Shown one piece after another: positions 36,329 to 45,346 of a stretch of 64,000 nucleotides of DNA (the stretch's first letter is position 1; every line of letters starts with the position of its first letter). Origin of the DNA: Pseudoxanthomonas sp. X-1. Its GTDB lineage: Bacteria; Pseudomonadota; Gammaproteobacteria; Xanthomonadales; Xanthomonadaceae. The position numbers and the translations under genes were made by a program. Below the pieces are notes generated by a model that had not been told where the DNA came from, did not search any database, and saw only the letters and a program-made list of their open reading frames with translations. The DNA is taken from contig NZ_CP083376.1 of assembly GCF_020042665.1 (NCBI RefSeq), positions 372,001-436,000 on the forward strand. The letters run 5' to 3'.

Positions 36329-36664
36329 TCAGCGCACGTCGTGCAGGCGCCAGCCGCTGCCGGCCAGCAGGCCCAGGCGGTGCTTGAGGACTTCGCTGGG
36401 CAGGCTGGTGTCCACCACCAGATCGATATGCAGATCGTCGATCTTGCCGCGCACGTGCGCGGCCGGATCGACCGCACCCAGCGAGGGCGGCACCTGGTCC
36501 GGCTCGTCCTGCGCGTTGCGCCAGCGGGCGAACAGGACGTCGGTGCGCAGCGCATCCTGCAGCTGCTGCGCATAGCCTTCGGCGCTGCTGGAGGTGAAGC
36601 TGAAATCCGGCTCGGGCCCGCGTGCCTTGTCGGGGTCTGGCAGGGCGATGTAGTAGGTCGTCAT
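36329..36664 (-). CDS. small hypothetical protein
   Basis: 111 residues from an ATG at 36664 (preceded by GGAGGGACC as ribosome site). It starts MTTYYIALPDPDKARGPEPD and is Asp/Leu-rich, without signal peptide or transmembrane helix, so probably cytoplasmic. I do not recognise a family. It stands alone in its own unit, with a clear terminator after it (36283-36307). Confidence 0.65.
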   Translation of the reverse strand: MTTYYIALPDPDKARGPEPDFSFTSSSAEGYAQQLQDALRTDVLFARWRNAQDEPDQVPPSLGAVDPAAHVRGKIDDLHIDLVVDTSLPSEVLKHRLGLLAGSGWRLHDVR

Positions 36665-36728
36665 GGGTGGTCCCTCCACGGTGGCGTTGAGGCGCAAGCC
36701 TAGGCGGGCGCGCGTCAGCGCCCCGTGT

Positions 36729-37673
36729 TCAGGCCGCGAAGGTGTGCGGCGGCGCGGCGAAGCCCACGCCCAGCGCGCCCTTGCCCACATTGACCATGCC
36801 GGTCAGGCTCATCACCGATTCGTACAGCTGGACGCCGTGTTCCGCGCAGGTCTCGCGCAGCCGCGCGTAGCCGGGCAGGGCGTGCAGTTCGGCCAGCTCG
36901 CCGCCGTAGCCCAGGTTGACCACCGGTGTCAGCAGGCCCTCGCGCACCTTCTGCCCGGTGAACTCGAACAGCTTCTGCGCCGAGGGTTCGAAGCCCTTGA
37001 GCTTGGCCACCGGCTCGGTCACGCCACGATAGGCGCGCAGCACCGGCTTGATGTCCAGCGCGCTGCCCAGCGCCGCGCTGAGCAGGCCCACGCTGCGGTC
37101 GCCCTTGGTGCGGGCGCGGGCGCGCAGGTAGTAGAGGTCGCGCGGGATCATGTAGCCGTAGGTGTTCTCGGCCAGCGCCTCCAGCGTGGTGCGGATCCTG
37201 GCGACCCCTTCGCCCGCCTCGCGCAGGCGCACGGCCTCGATCGCGGCGACGCCCTGGCCGGCGAACACGTTGAGCGTGTCGATCACGCGCAGCGCGAAGG
37301 GCGAGGTATGCCCGGCCGCGTGGCGGATGGCCTTGTAGTCGTTGAGGATCGCGAAGCTCGCCTGCATCGCGTTGTCGTGGATCTGGCTGCGCTGGCGCGA
37401 GATGGTCAGGCAGAACACGTGGTCGTAGTCGATCACCAGCTGCTGCAGGAACAGGTCGCGGATCTGCGCCACCGAGAACGGCGTGGTCTCCGCTTCGTGG
37501 CCACGCTCGGCCACGTGCGCACGCAGGAACGCCAGCGTGGCCTCCTCGTCACGATGGTCGGCCAGCACGGCGTCGCCGATGCGCACGGTGATCGGCAGGA
37601 CGATGAGGTTGTGCTGGCGAATGAAGTCGGCAGGCAGGTCGCACGCCGAGTCCACCACGATCCCGATCCGCAT
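36729..37673 (-). CDS. DegV-family (fatty-acid binding) protein
   Basis: 314 residues starting MRIGIVVDSACDLPADFI, the N-terminal pattern of DegV proteins, with the conserved VDSACDLP segment. It has a second lobe and a C-terminal GLLTPVVNLGYGG. DegV/FakB proteins bind a fatty acid and can hand it to a kinase; no kinase partner is adjacent. An upstream in-frame ATG at 37832 would add 53 residues that look unrelated, so 37673 is used. Confidence 0.85.
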   Translation of the reverse strand: MRIGIVVDSACDLPADFIRQHNLIVLPITVRIGDAVLADHRDEEATLAFLRAHVAERGHEAETTPFSVAQIRDLFLQQLVIDYDHVFCLTISRQRSQIHDNAMQASFAILNDYKAIRHAAGHTSPFALRVIDTLNVFAGQGVAAIEAVRLREAGEGVARIRTTLEALAENTYGYMIPRDLYYLRARARTKGDRSVGLLSAALGSALDIKPVLRAYRGVTEPVAKLKGFEPSAQKLFEFTGQKVREGLLTPVVNLGYGGELAELHALPGYARLRETCAEHGVQLYESVMSLTGMVNVGKGALGVGFAAPPHTFAA

Positions 37674-38002
37674 GGGTCTTTCCCCTTCCAGATGATGGCG
37701 CGGGCCTGGTCGGCCCGTCTCGTCTTGATGTTGCGGCGCGTCATGGCCGATGCCTGACGACGCCCTCTCCCGGGGCGCATTGTGGACGATTCGGTCACGG
37801 CGAAAATGCTGAGGATTTCGCAGTTGTCGCACGCGATCGCCGCCCCGCGCCGCATGACCGCCTTGTCATCCGCCAGCGCGCCCGCACCCGCTTGCACGCC
37901 TCGTTCATTCCATCTGCTTATGCTCGCCGGTCCATCCACCCCAGGGGCAGGCGGCATGTCCAGGCGCAACCAGGCAGGCGGCGTAGGCGCGAGGCGCATG
38001 GC
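37674..38002. other. 329-bp divergent intergenic gap: DegV and DUF924 promoters
   Basis: Two divergent genes share this gap. A less GC-rich patch at about 37790-37830 (GTCACGGCGAAAATGCTGAGGATTT) could hold a promoter. Nothing else is clear. Confidence 0.4.
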
Positions 38003-38563
38003 ATGGCGGTAAAGCGCAAGCCCAAGCCGAGCCGGCAGCAGGAGGTGGTCGAGTTCTGGCGCCAGGCGGGGCCGGAGCGCTGGTTCGCGAAGAACGAATC
38101 GTTCGACGCCAACTTCCGCACCCAGTTCCTCGCCGACCACCATGCCGCCGCCCGCGGCGAGCACCAGGACTGGCTGCACAGCGCCGAAGGCGCGTTGGCG
38201 CTGCTGGTCCTGCTGGACCAGTTCCCGCGCAACGCCTGGCGCGACAGCGGCCACGCCTTTGCCACCGATGGCCTGGCGCTGGCCTACGCCGCGCGTGCCC
38301 TGGACGCCGGCCATGATCAGGCCACCGAGCCGGCGCTGCGGCCGTTCTTCTATCTGCCCTTCAACCATGCCGAGGATGCCGCGCTGCAAGCGCGCGCGGT
38401 GGCGCTGTTCGAGTCGCTGGGCGATGGCCAGCACCTGGCGTTCGCGCGGCAGCATCAGGCCGTGATCGCGCGCTTCGGCCGGTTCCCGCATCGCAATGCC
38501 GCGCTGGGCCGCACCAGCACCCCCGAGGAGCAGGCCTGGCTGGACGCGGGCGGCGGCTTCTAG
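38003..38563 (+). CDS. DUF924-family protein
   Basis: 186 residues starting at ATG 38003 (MAVKRKPKPSRQQEV). The family pattern is present: EFWRQAGPERWFAKNESFDANFR at the start, then LLDQFPRN (about 75) and FFYLPFNHAED (about 115-125). It is all-helical with a tetratricopeptide-like layout; function is unknown. It lies divergent from the DegV gene and before family B repeat copy 1. Confidence 0.8.
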   Translation: MAVKRKPKPSRQQEVVEFWRQAGPERWFAKNESFDANFRTQFLADHHAAARGEHQDWLHSAEGALALLVLLDQFPRNAWRDSGHAFATDGLALAYAARALDAGHDQATEPALRPFFYLPFNHAEDAALQARAVALFESLGDGQHLAFARQHQAVIARFGRFPHRNAALGRTSTPEEQAWLDAGGGF

Positions 38564-38582
38564 CTGTCCGGTGGCAAGGCGC

Positions 38583-38706
38583 GGTGGGAGCCGCCGGGCG
38601 GCGATGGCGCTGTCCCGATGGCTGTTCAAGCCCTAGCCGTCCAAGCCAAGAATCTCTGATGAAGCAGTGCAGGGAAAGCCTCATCGCCGCCATGGCGGCT
38701 CCACAC
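38583..38706. repeat. intergenic palindromic repeat, family B copy 1
   Basis: Left arm GGTGGGAGCCGCCGGG followed by CGGCGATGG; right arm TCATCGCCGCCATGGCGGCT. They are inverted with about 75 bp between. Related copies lie at 51934 and 60556. Confidence 0.7.
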
Positions 38707-38754
38707 GCAGGGATGGCCAGAAAGGCCGCTTATCCAACTTCAATCACCCAAAGG

Positions 38755-38782
38755 ACAACACGCCCCAGGCGGGGCGTGTTGT
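38755..38782. terminator. intrinsic-type hairpin of the glutaredoxin fusion gene
   Basis: A perfect 12-bp stem (38755-38766 with 38771-38782) with a 4-base loop lies 20 bases downstream of the gene's stop, with a short TTT run on the minus strand after it. Confidence 0.75.
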
Positions 38783-38802
38783 GTGGACGATGTGCGTTCG
38801 GA

Positions 38803-39732
38803 TCAGTAGCGCGGCACGCTCGGATCGACTTCGTTGGACCAGGCCTCGATGCCGCCGGCCACGTTGTGCACGTTGGAGAACCCGAGCACGCGGAACTGCT
38901 CGGCAGCCTGGTGGCTGCGTCCGCCGGCATGGCACAGGAACGCGATCTGCGTGTCCTTGGGCAGGGCCTCCAGCTCGGCGCGGCCGTTGCCGTCGAAGGT
39001 CTTGAACGGCACGTTGACCGAGGCGATGGCGCGCTCGTCGGCCGGCCGCACATCCACCAGCAGCAGCTCGCCGGCGGCGACCTTGGCGGCCGCCTCGGTC
39101 ACCGACAACTGATTGACTGGGCGCGGTGCGTTCGGGTTGTCGATGGCCAGGCCCTTGCCGCGGATGTCGTCGACCCAGTCGATGGTGATGCCCTCGGCGC
39201 GGCGCGCGCTGGCCAGGTCGAACTGGATGCGCACGCCGTTGGACTCGGCAGCGATGGCGTTGGCGTCGAACGGCCCCAGCTGGAAGTTGGGCTGGAACTG
39301 CGCATCGATGGCCAGCACCAGCGCGGCGCTGCCGCCGGCGTCGGCCACGGCATTGGCCAGCATCTCGGCCGCGGCCGGGGTCACGGTGATCGACGGCGGC
39401 GTGCGGTCGGGCGCGGCCACGCCCAGCAGCGCGGCCAGTTCGCCGGAGTTGGTCATCTGCTCGATGATGTCGCTGCCGCCGACCAGTTCGCCATCGACGT
39501 ACAGCTGCGGGATCGTCGGCCAGTCGCCGTAGACCTTGATGCCCTCGCGGATCTCCTGGTCGGCCAGCACATTGACGTGGGCGTAGTCCACGCCCAGCGT
39601 GGACAGCGCGCCGACCGCCTTGGCCGAGAAACCGCACTGCGGCATGGTCGGCTGGCCCTTCATGAACAGCACCACGCGGTTGGACTGCAGCAGGGAATCG
39701 ATGCGCGAACGCAGGGCGGGATCGAGGGACAT
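38803..39732 (-). CDS. monothiol glutaredoxin fused to A-type-like and rhodanese domains
   Basis: 309 residues with three domains. (1) Grx4-type glutaredoxin, about 1-105, with the monothiol site CGFS at 33-36 and the TIPQLYVDGELVGGSDI segment that binds glutathione. (2) A domain resembling A-type Fe-S carriers (IscA), about 112-205, in which I see no cysteine, so it cannot bind a cluster the usual way. (3) A rhodanese domain, about 208-309, with active Cys267 in CHAGGRS. Grx4 proteins bind and transfer [2Fe-2S] clusters. The start at 39732 gives MSLDPALRSRIDSLLQ, the normal Grx4 N-terminus. The fusion is shared by some Xanthomonadaceae. Confidence 0.9.
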   Translation of the reverse strand: MSLDPALRSRIDSLLQSNRVVLFMKGQPTMPQCGFSAKAVGALSTLGVDYAHVNVLADQEIREGIKVYGDWPTIPQLYVDGELVGGSDIIEQMTNSGELAALLGVAAPDRTPPSITVTPAAAEMLANAVADAGGSAALVLAIDAQFQPNFQLGPFDANAIAAESNGVRIQFDLASARRAEGITIDWVDDIRGKGLAIDNPNAPRPVNQLSVTEAAAKVAAGELLLVDVRPADERAIASVNVPFKTFDGNGRAELEALPKDTQIAFLCHAGGRSHQAAEQFRVLGFSNVHNVAGGIEAWSNEVDPSVPRY

Positions 39733-39785
39733 GGCGGCTACCGGCGGCTGACGACGAGAAAGAGGGGGAATTTTACCCGCGTGGC

Positions 39786-40571
39786 ATGATGCGCGGGATG
39801 GAGCCCGAAGCAACGCAGCATCGCGCCACGACCAGGCCCTACTTCAGGTTGGGGCTGCTGGCGCTGTCACAAGTGGCCGCGCTGGCGCTGTGGTGGCTGG
39901 TCGGCTGGCCGCTGGGCCTGGCCGTGCTGCTGTTCACCCATGGCGCCGTGCTGTGGTCCACCTTCCACCCGCGCTCGCAGCTGTTCTGCACGGCGCTGGT
40001 GCGCCTGCCAGGCGCGCAGCCCAGGGTCTGGCTGACCATCGACGACGGCCCCTCCGACGACACGCGGCCGATGCTGGACCTGCTCGATGCCCACGGCGCC
40101 AAGGCCACCTTCTTCGTGGTCGGCGAGCGCGCCCGCGCGCGACCGGAGCTGGTGCGCGAGATCGTCCGCCGCGGTCACGGTCTGGGCAACCACAGCGACA
40201 GCCATCCGCAGGCCGCGTTCTGGCGGCTGGGGCCGGTCACGCTCGAGCGCGAGATCGCCGCCAACCAGCGCAGCCTGGCCGAACTGGCCGGCGCACCACC
40301 GCGCTGGTTCCGCTCGGTGGTCGGCCACACCAATCCCTTCATCGCGCCGGTGCTCGCCCGCCACGGCCTGACCCGCGTGGCCTGGAGCGCGCGCGGCTTC
40401 GACGGCGTGCGCTGCACGCCAGACCAGGTGCTGGCGCGCATCGTCCCCGACCTCAAGCCCGGCGCCATCGTCCTGCTGCACGAGGGCGCCGCGCATGGCC
40501 ACAACGTGGAGATCCTGCGGCGTGTGCTGACCGGGCTGGAAGCGCGCGGCCTGAGCGCGACGTTACCCTGA
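39786..40571 (+). CDS. polysaccharide deacetylase (NodB domain)
   Basis: 261 residues. An N-terminal transmembrane section (about 20-55) is followed by a NodB domain with the metal/catalytic motifs TIDDGPSDDT (about 80-90) and HSDSHP (about 135-140). Such enzymes remove N- or O-acetyl groups from peptidoglycan or polysaccharides; the substrate is not identifiable. A second start at 39798 (MEPEAT) is possible. The stop is two bases from the convergent gene at 40573. Confidence 0.85.
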   Translation: MMRGMEPEATQHRATTRPYFRLGLLALSQVAALALWWLVGWPLGLAVLLFTHGAVLWSTFHPRSQLFCTALVRLPGAQPRVWLTIDDGPSDDTRPMLDLLDAHGAKATFFVVGERARARPELVREIVRRGHGLGNHSDSHPQAAFWRLGPVTLEREIAANQRSLAELAGAPPRWFRSVVGHTNPFIAPVLARHGLTRVAWSARGFDGVRCTPDQVLARIVPDLKPGAIVLLHEGAAHGHNVEILRRVLTGLEARGLSATLP

Positions 40572-40572
40572 T

Positions 40573-40986
40573 CTACGGCTGTTCAGCGCCGCCTGGCCGG
40601 TCGGCGGCGCTGGCTTTCCCCTGTGCTGATGCGATCGTCCTGGTTTCTTCGACCAGCGCATCGACATCTTCCACGGAGAACTTCGCAAGTTCCTCCGCCG
40701 CGCGTGAGGTCGCCTGCTTGTCGCCGTTTCCTTCGCCGTAGAGGCGCAGGCCCTGCGCGTCGCGAAAGAACATGAAGTGGAAAGGCGCGGCGGGCGAGCC
40801 TGCCACGGAATAGAAAATGACGGTCCTGCTGTCGGTGCAGCTGTAGATTCCCCACTCGCTGCCGCCATACGACTTCTTCAACGGTCCGACATCGCATGCC
40901 AAGGGTGCGGGCTGCGTCTGCGCCGCCGCGTTGGCGATGCAAGCCAGGATGAGCGCCGTTGCGAAGATCGTCCTGGCCAGGCTCAC
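40573..40986 (-). CDS. exported hypothetical protein
   Basis: 137 residues from a GTG at 40986 overlapping the stop of the methyltransferase (GTGA), so translation is coupled. The N-terminus is a Sec signal (MSLARTIFATALILACIANAAAQ) and the mature part begins TQPAPLACDVG. It has two Cys (ACDVG and YSCTDS) and a region FHFMFFRDAQGLRLYGEG. I recognise no family. It is the last gene of the group 43639-40573. Confidence 0.65.
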   Translation of the reverse strand: MSLARTIFATALILACIANAAAQTQPAPLACDVGPLKKSYGGSEWGIYSCTDSRTVIFYSVAGSPAAPFHFMFFRDAQGLRLYGEGNGDKQATSRAAEELAKFSVEDVDALVEETRTIASAQGKASAADRPGGAEQP

Positions 40987-41675
40987 GCGCGCTGGGCCAC
41001 GATCAGCCAGTTGTTGAACGGCGTGTTGCCGTACAGGGGGGCGAAGGTGGCGGTCAGGCCGGCGTTGGCGAGGTGGTGTTCGAGGCTCTCACGGGTGGGA
41101 TAGCGCTTGGGCACTTCCTGCATCCAACCGGTGAAGTGCGCCATCAGGTCGGTGACCCTGGAGGTGCGGCCGCGGCCGCTGTCATCGCCCAGCGCGCTGC
41201 GGATCACCAGCTTGCTGTCCGGCGCGAGCATGCGCGCGGCATGCTCCAGCATGCCGCCCTGCACGTGCGCGGGCAGGTACTGCAGCATGTCCAGGATGCA
41301 GACGTTGCCGCGATGCTCGGGCCAGCGCGCGGCCAGGTCGACCACTTCGAAGCGGGTGTCGTGCAGCCCGTTGCGGCGCGCGATCAGGCCGGCGCGCGCG
41401 ATCTTGTCCGCGTCGATGTCCACGCCGTGGTAGCGGCGCGGCTGGCCATCGGCGCGCAGCGCGTGCGCCAGCAGCCCCAGGCCGCAGCCCAGATCGAGCA
41501 CCGGGCCGGGCGCATCGCGCAGCGCGGCCAGCACGCCGGGATAGAGCGGGTCGGTGCGCAGCTTGATGCGCGTGTAGTAGTAGTCGTGCCGGTTGCCCCA
41601 GGGCCGGCGCGGCAGAAAGGCGCGGGCGATGGCCAGCGCTTGCTGGGGGGGCATGGGACGGGTGGCTTCGCTCAC
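40983..41675 (-). CDS. class I SAM-dependent methyltransferase
   Basis: 230 residues. The SAM-binding motif is VLDLGCGLGLLAHAL (about 58-73), followed by an acidic end of strand 2 (GVDIDADKI) and the ILDMLQYLP segment. The PLYPGVL and RRPWGNRHDYYY sequence before it may bind substrate. The acceptor is unknown. It is coupled to the downstream exported protein by a GTGA overlap and lies 30 bp after the SGNH hydrolase gene. Confidence 0.8.
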   Translation of the reverse strand: MSEATRPMPPQQALAIARAFLPRRPWGNRHDYYYTRIKLRTDPLYPGVLAALRDAPGPVLDLGCGLGLLAHALRADGQPRRYHGVDIDADKIARAGLIARRNGLHDTRFEVVDLAARWPEHRGNVCILDMLQYLPAHVQGGMLEHAARMLAPDSKLVIRSALGDDSGRGRTSRVTDLMAHFTGWMQEVPKRYPTRESLEHHLANAGLTATFAPLYGNTPFNNWLIVAQRA

Positions 41676-41705
41676 GTCGGTCCTTCGGCGCTTGGGCGGG
41701 GCGCG

Positions 41706-42353
41706 TTAGGCTAGCGCATCGCGGGCTGCGGGAAACGCGCGCTGCATCCACAGCCGATACATGGCGCCGGAGGGATGCAGGCCGTCGGCCACCAGCATCG
41801 CAGCTTCGGCCCCGTGCTGGCGACTGACGGTGGTGACATCCACGAACGCCACCTGCAGGCGCTGGCAGGCGATGCGCGCCTCGCGGTTGAACGCGTCGAT
41901 CTCCGTCGCGATCCGCGCCGTATCGCGTCCGGAAGCGGCCGCGAACGGGGTCACGCCCCAGTCCGGAATCGACAGCACCACCACGCGCCGCGCGCGCCCG
42001 CCGGCCAGCGCGATGGCGTGCTCCAGCAGGCTCTGGAACTGCTGCAGGTACTCCTCCAGCGGCCGGCCGCGGTACTGGTTGTTGACCCCGATCAGCAGCG
42101 TGACCAGGTCGAAGCCGGGCGCTGGCGCGGCCTGGTCGATCGCGGCCTGCAGTTCGTCGGTCGTCCAGCCGGTGGTGGCGATGATCCGCGGATCGTCCAC
42201 GCCCAGCCCGTCGGCGCGCAGCGCATGGGCGAGCTGCACCGGCCAGCGTTCGCTGGCAGCCACGCCTTCGCCGATGGTGTAGGAATCGCCCAGCGCCAGA
42301 TAGCGCAGGCCGTGCGGGGCGATGGTGCCCGCCGCCGGGTGCACGCCGGCCAT
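41706..42353 (-). CDS. SGNH/GDSL hydrolase
   Basis: 215 residues with the family blocks: LALGDSYTIGEG (block I, nucleophile Ser, about residue 23), GVNNQYRG (block III) and DGLHPSG (block V, Asp and His). A serine esterase or acylhydrolase, probably cytoplasmic because no signal is seen. The start at 42353 is six bases from the alaA stop, so the genes form one operon. Confidence 0.88.
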   Translation of the reverse strand: MAGVHPAAGTIAPHGLRYLALGDSYTIGEGVAASERWPVQLAHALRADGLGVDDPRIIATTGWTTDELQAAIDQAAPAPGFDLVTLLIGVNNQYRGRPLEEYLQQFQSLLEHAIALAGGRARRVVVLSIPDWGVTPFAAASGRDTARIATEIDAFNREARIACQRLQVAFVDVTTVSRQHGAEAAMLVADGLHPSGAMYRLWMQRAFPAARDALA

Positions 42354-42358
42354 GACGG

Positions 42359-43639
42359 TCAGGCCGCGGCCGGGCGCGACCTGGGCTTGAGCGGCACCAC
42401 CTTGTTGGCCGCCTCCGCGCGCTTGGCCAGCGCACGGTCGATGCGTGTGAACACCTCGCGCATGGCCACCGCATCGGGCAGCAGGGTGACGCGGAAATGG
42501 TTGCGGTAGGGCACGTTGAAGCTCGAACCCGGCACCACCAGCACGCCCTCGTCCTCCATCAGTTCCAGCGCGAAGGCGTAGTCGTCGAAGCCCTTGGCCG
42601 CATCGCCCACCACCGCGGGGAACGCATACAGCGCGCCGGCCGGCGCGCACAGCTTGAGGTGCTCGCTGGCCGTGCAGGCCTCGACCACCGCGCGGCGGGT
42701 CTCGTACAGGCGGCCGCCCGGCGCGGTGAGCGCGCTGATGGTGTCCGGACCGTTGATGGCCGCTTCCACCGCGTACTGGCCCGGCACGTTGGCGCACAGG
42801 CGCAGCGCACCCAGCAGGTCCATGGCGTGCTGCAGCGGGGTGATGCGCTGCGCGTCGCCGGACAGCAGCGCCCAGCCCACGCGCCAGCCGCAGGCACGGT
42901 GCACCTTGGACAGGCCGGAGAAGGTGATGCACGGCACCTCGCCGGCCAGCGGCGCCAGCGGTTCGAACGTCGCCCCGTCGTAGAGGATCTGGTCGTAGAT
43001 CTCGTCGACCATCAGCAGCAGCTGGTGCTTGGCGGCGATGGCGACGATGCGCTTGAGCAGCTCGCGCGGATAGGTGGCGCCGGTGGGATTGTTGGGGTTG
43101 ATCAGCACGATGGCGCGGGTGCGGCTGGACACCAGCGTCTCGATCTCCGACGGATCGGGCAGGAAGCCGTTGGCCGCATCGCACTGGTAGTACACCGGGC
43201 GGCCGTCGTTGAGGATGGTGGCGGCCGACCACAGCGGGTAGTCGGGCGAGGGCACCAGCACTTCGTCGCCCGGGTTGAGCAGCGCGCGCAGCGACAGGTC
43301 GATCAGCTCGGACACGCCGTTGCCGATGAACACCCGGTCAGGATGCGCGTCGGGCGTGTTGCGGCGCGCGTAGTAGGCGGCCACCGCCTCGCGCGCTGCC
43401 GGCAGGCCCTGCTGGTGGGTGTAGGGGTCGGTGCGGCCCATGTCGTCGGCGATCGCGTGCTGCAGATGCTCGGGCGCGCGGAAACCGAACGCGCCGGGGT
43501 TGCCGATGTTGAGCTTGATCAGCTTGCGACCCTGGGCCTCCAGCTCGCGGGCTCGCCGGGCCAGCTCGCCACGGATCTCGTAGCGGACTTCGGACAGGCG
43601 TTCACGGATGGCGAGGGGCTTGAGGGGAGCGGAGGACAT
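42359..43639 (-). CDS. alaA: PLP-dependent alanine-type aminotransferase (AlaA-like)
   Basis: 426 residues, class-I aminotransferase. Visible features are NPGAFGFRAPEHL (N-terminal substrate region), INPNNPTGATYP, the Schiff-base Lys in SGLSKVHRACGWRVGW (about residue 240) and RVTLLPD near the C-terminus. It closely follows the pattern of AlaA, which makes alanine from pyruvate with glutamate. The start at 43639 with GGAGG upstream is used. Confidence 0.88.
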   Translation of the reverse strand: MSSAPLKPLAIRERLSEVRYEIRGELARRARELEAQGRKLIKLNIGNPGAFGFRAPEHLQHAIADDMGRTDPYTHQQGLPAAREAVAAYYARRNTPDAHPDRVFIGNGVSELIDLSLRALLNPGDEVLVPSPDYPLWSAATILNDGRPVYYQCDAANGFLPDPSEIETLVSSRTRAIVLINPNNPTGATYPRELLKRIVAIAAKHQLLLMVDEIYDQILYDGATFEPLAPLAGEVPCITFSGLSKVHRACGWRVGWALLSGDAQRITPLQHAMDLLGALRLCANVPGQYAVEAAINGPDTISALTAPGGRLYETRRAVVEACTASEHLKLCAPAGALYAFPAVVGDAAKGFDDYAFALELMEDEGVLVVPGSSFNVPYRNHFRVTLLPDAVAMREVFTRIDRALAKRAEAANKVVPLKPRSRPAAA

Positions 43640-43779
43640 GGCACGGGCGCGTGGAGGTGAAAAAACGGCCAAAGCATACGCCTGATGGCCCGTGCTGCGG
43701 GCGTTTCAGCGGAAACCATGGGTCGCGGGCCATGCCGCCCGCCTGCGGCGCCGACGGGCCAGCCCGTAGAATCGCCGCC

Positions 43780-44868
43780 ATGACCGATGCTGTCTTCGAC
43801 GATGCCGACCTGCGGCGGATTGGCTGGCCCTGGCCCGGCGCGCCCGAGGACCCGGCGTGGCAGGCGCTGACCCGGGCCCATCCCGGCGCCCGCCCGGCGC
43901 GGGTGATCGAGCAGCATCGCTCGGGCTACGTGGTCGCCGGCGGGCCGCGGGCCGAGCAGACGCTGCGGCCCGAGTCCCTGCCGGACTGGCAGCGACCGCG
44001 CTTTCCCGCGCACGAGCGCCCCGCCGTGGGCGACTGGGTCCTGGTGGAGGAAGACAAGCGCATCGTCGCCCTGCTGCCGCGGCGCACGGCGATCAAGCGT
44101 GCCGCCGCCGGCGAGCACTACCACCAGCAGGTGATCGCGGCCAACATCGATGTGGTCTTCATCGTCTGCGGGCTGGACGCCGACTTCAATCCGCGCCGGA
44201 TCGAGCGCTATCTGATGCTGGTCGGCGGCGGTGGCGTGCAGCCGGTGGTGGTGCTGACCAAGGCCGACCGCACCGAGTACGCCGACGACGCGCTCGAGGT
44301 GCTCGCCGATCTGGCCGCGCAGGAGGTGCCGCTGCGCACGGTCAACGCCAAGGATCCCGCCAGCGTCGCGCAGCTGCATGGCTGGCTGGGGCCCGGCCGC
44401 ACGGCGGTGCTGGTGGGCTCTTCCGGCGCGGGCAAGTCCACGCTCACCAACACGCTGCTGGGCGTGGAGAAGATGAAGACCAGCGCGGTGCGCGAGACCG
44501 ATTCGCGCGGCCGCCACACCACCACGCATCGCGCGTTGATCCCGCTGCCTTCCGGCGCCTGCCTGATCGACACCCCCGGCATGCGCGAGCTCAAGCCCAC
44601 CGGCGAGGAAGACCTGGCCGAAAGCGGCTTCGCCGACATCGAGGCGCTGGCCGCGCAGTGCCGGTTCCGCAACTGCGCCCATCAGGGCGAACCGGGCTGC
44701 GCGGTGCAGGCGGCGATCGAGGCCGGCGAGCTCGATCCCGGCCGGCTGGCCAATTACCTGAAGCTGCAGGAAGAGGTGACCACCGCCGCGGCCAAGCTGG
44801 CCAAGCGCGTGGCCGAGCAGCAGGGCAAGACAGGGCGGCGCCCCACCGGGAAGCCGCCCCGCCGCTAG
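43780..44868 (+). CDS. rsgA: small ribosomal subunit biogenesis GTPase RsgA
   Basis: 362 residues. This circularly permuted GTPase matures the 30S subunit. The motifs come in the permuted order: G4 TKAD (about 158), G1 GSSGAGKST (about 210), G3 DTPGM (about 264), and a C-terminal zinc site CRFRNCAHQGEPGC (about 287-300). The N-terminal OB-like region precedes them. The upstream ATG at 43651 would add a non-conserved tail. It ends convergently, overlapping the MerR gene by four bases. Confidence 0.95.
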   Translation: MTDAVFDDADLRRIGWPWPGAPEDPAWQALTRAHPGARPARVIEQHRSGYVVAGGPRAEQTLRPESLPDWQRPRFPAHERPAVGDWVLVEEDKRIVALLPRRTAIKRAAAGEHYHQQVIAANIDVVFIVCGLDADFNPRRIERYLMLVGGGGVQPVVVLTKADRTEYADDALEVLADLAAQEVPLRTVNAKDPASVAQLHGWLGPGRTAVLVGSSGAGKSTLTNTLLGVEKMKTSAVRETDSRGRHTTTHRALIPLPSGACLIDTPGMRELKPTGEEDLAESGFADIEALAAQCRFRNCAHQGEPGCAVQAAIEAGELDPGRLANYLKLQEEVTTAAAKLAKRVAEQQGKTGRRPTGKPPRR

Positions 44869-45257
44869 ACCGGGTCGCGATCCGCCTGCTGTCCCTTTTC
44901 CAGCATCTGGCGCAGCCGGCTGCGTCGCTGTTCGAGTTCGGCGATCTGCCGCTCGATCGAGGCCAGCCGCCGGCGCTGCACTTCGGTCGTCTCGGAGCAG
45001 GCTGCCGCGCCTTCGATCATCCGCATGCAATCGGGAAACTCGCGGATCTCGGCCAGGCTGAAGCCTGCGCCGATCAGCCGCTGGATCTGCCTGACCTGGG
45101 TCACGGCCAGGGCGGAGAACACGCGATAGCCGTTCTCGGCACGGACCGACGACAGCAGCCGATGGGCGTCGTAGTGCCGGATCGAACGCAGGCTGGCGCC
45201 CGTTTCGCGGGCCAGTTCGCCGATGGACAGGGCAGCTTGGGGACGAGCCTTGGGCAT
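44865..45257 (-). CDS. MerR-family transcriptional regulator
   Basis: 130 residues. The N-terminal HTH and wing span about 10-80 (SIGELARETGASLRSIRHYDAHRLL), followed by a coiled coil. Cys residues at about 78 and 88 (DCMRM, AACSET) could bind a metal or thiol, but the spacing is not that of a standard metal sensor. It is divergent from the alpha/beta hydrolase at 45347, and a MerR-type operator lies between them. Confidence 0.88.
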   Translation of the reverse strand: MPKARPQAALSIGELARETGASLRSIRHYDAHRLLSSVRAENGYRVFSALAVTQVRQIQRLIGAGFSLAEIREFPDCMRMIEGAAACSETTEVQRRRLASIERQIAELEQRRSRLRQMLEKGQQADRDPV

Positions 45258-45282
45258 GGGCGAACGCTAGCACAGGCGGTGC

Positions 45283-45304
45283 TTGACTCTCACATCAGTG
45301 TGAG
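45283..45304 (+). promoter_or_regulatory. MerR-type promoter with dyad downstream of the -35 element
   Basis: The -35 TTGACT (45283-45288) is followed at once by the dyad CTCACA, 4 bases, TGTGAG (45289-45304). MerR regulators bind just such a dyad within a lengthened spacer. A clear -10 element is not seen. It points toward the hydrolase gene at 45347. Confidence 0.7.
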
Positions 45305-45346
45305 GCTCGAGACTGCGCGCATCCCAGGCATCGATGAGGATTCGCC

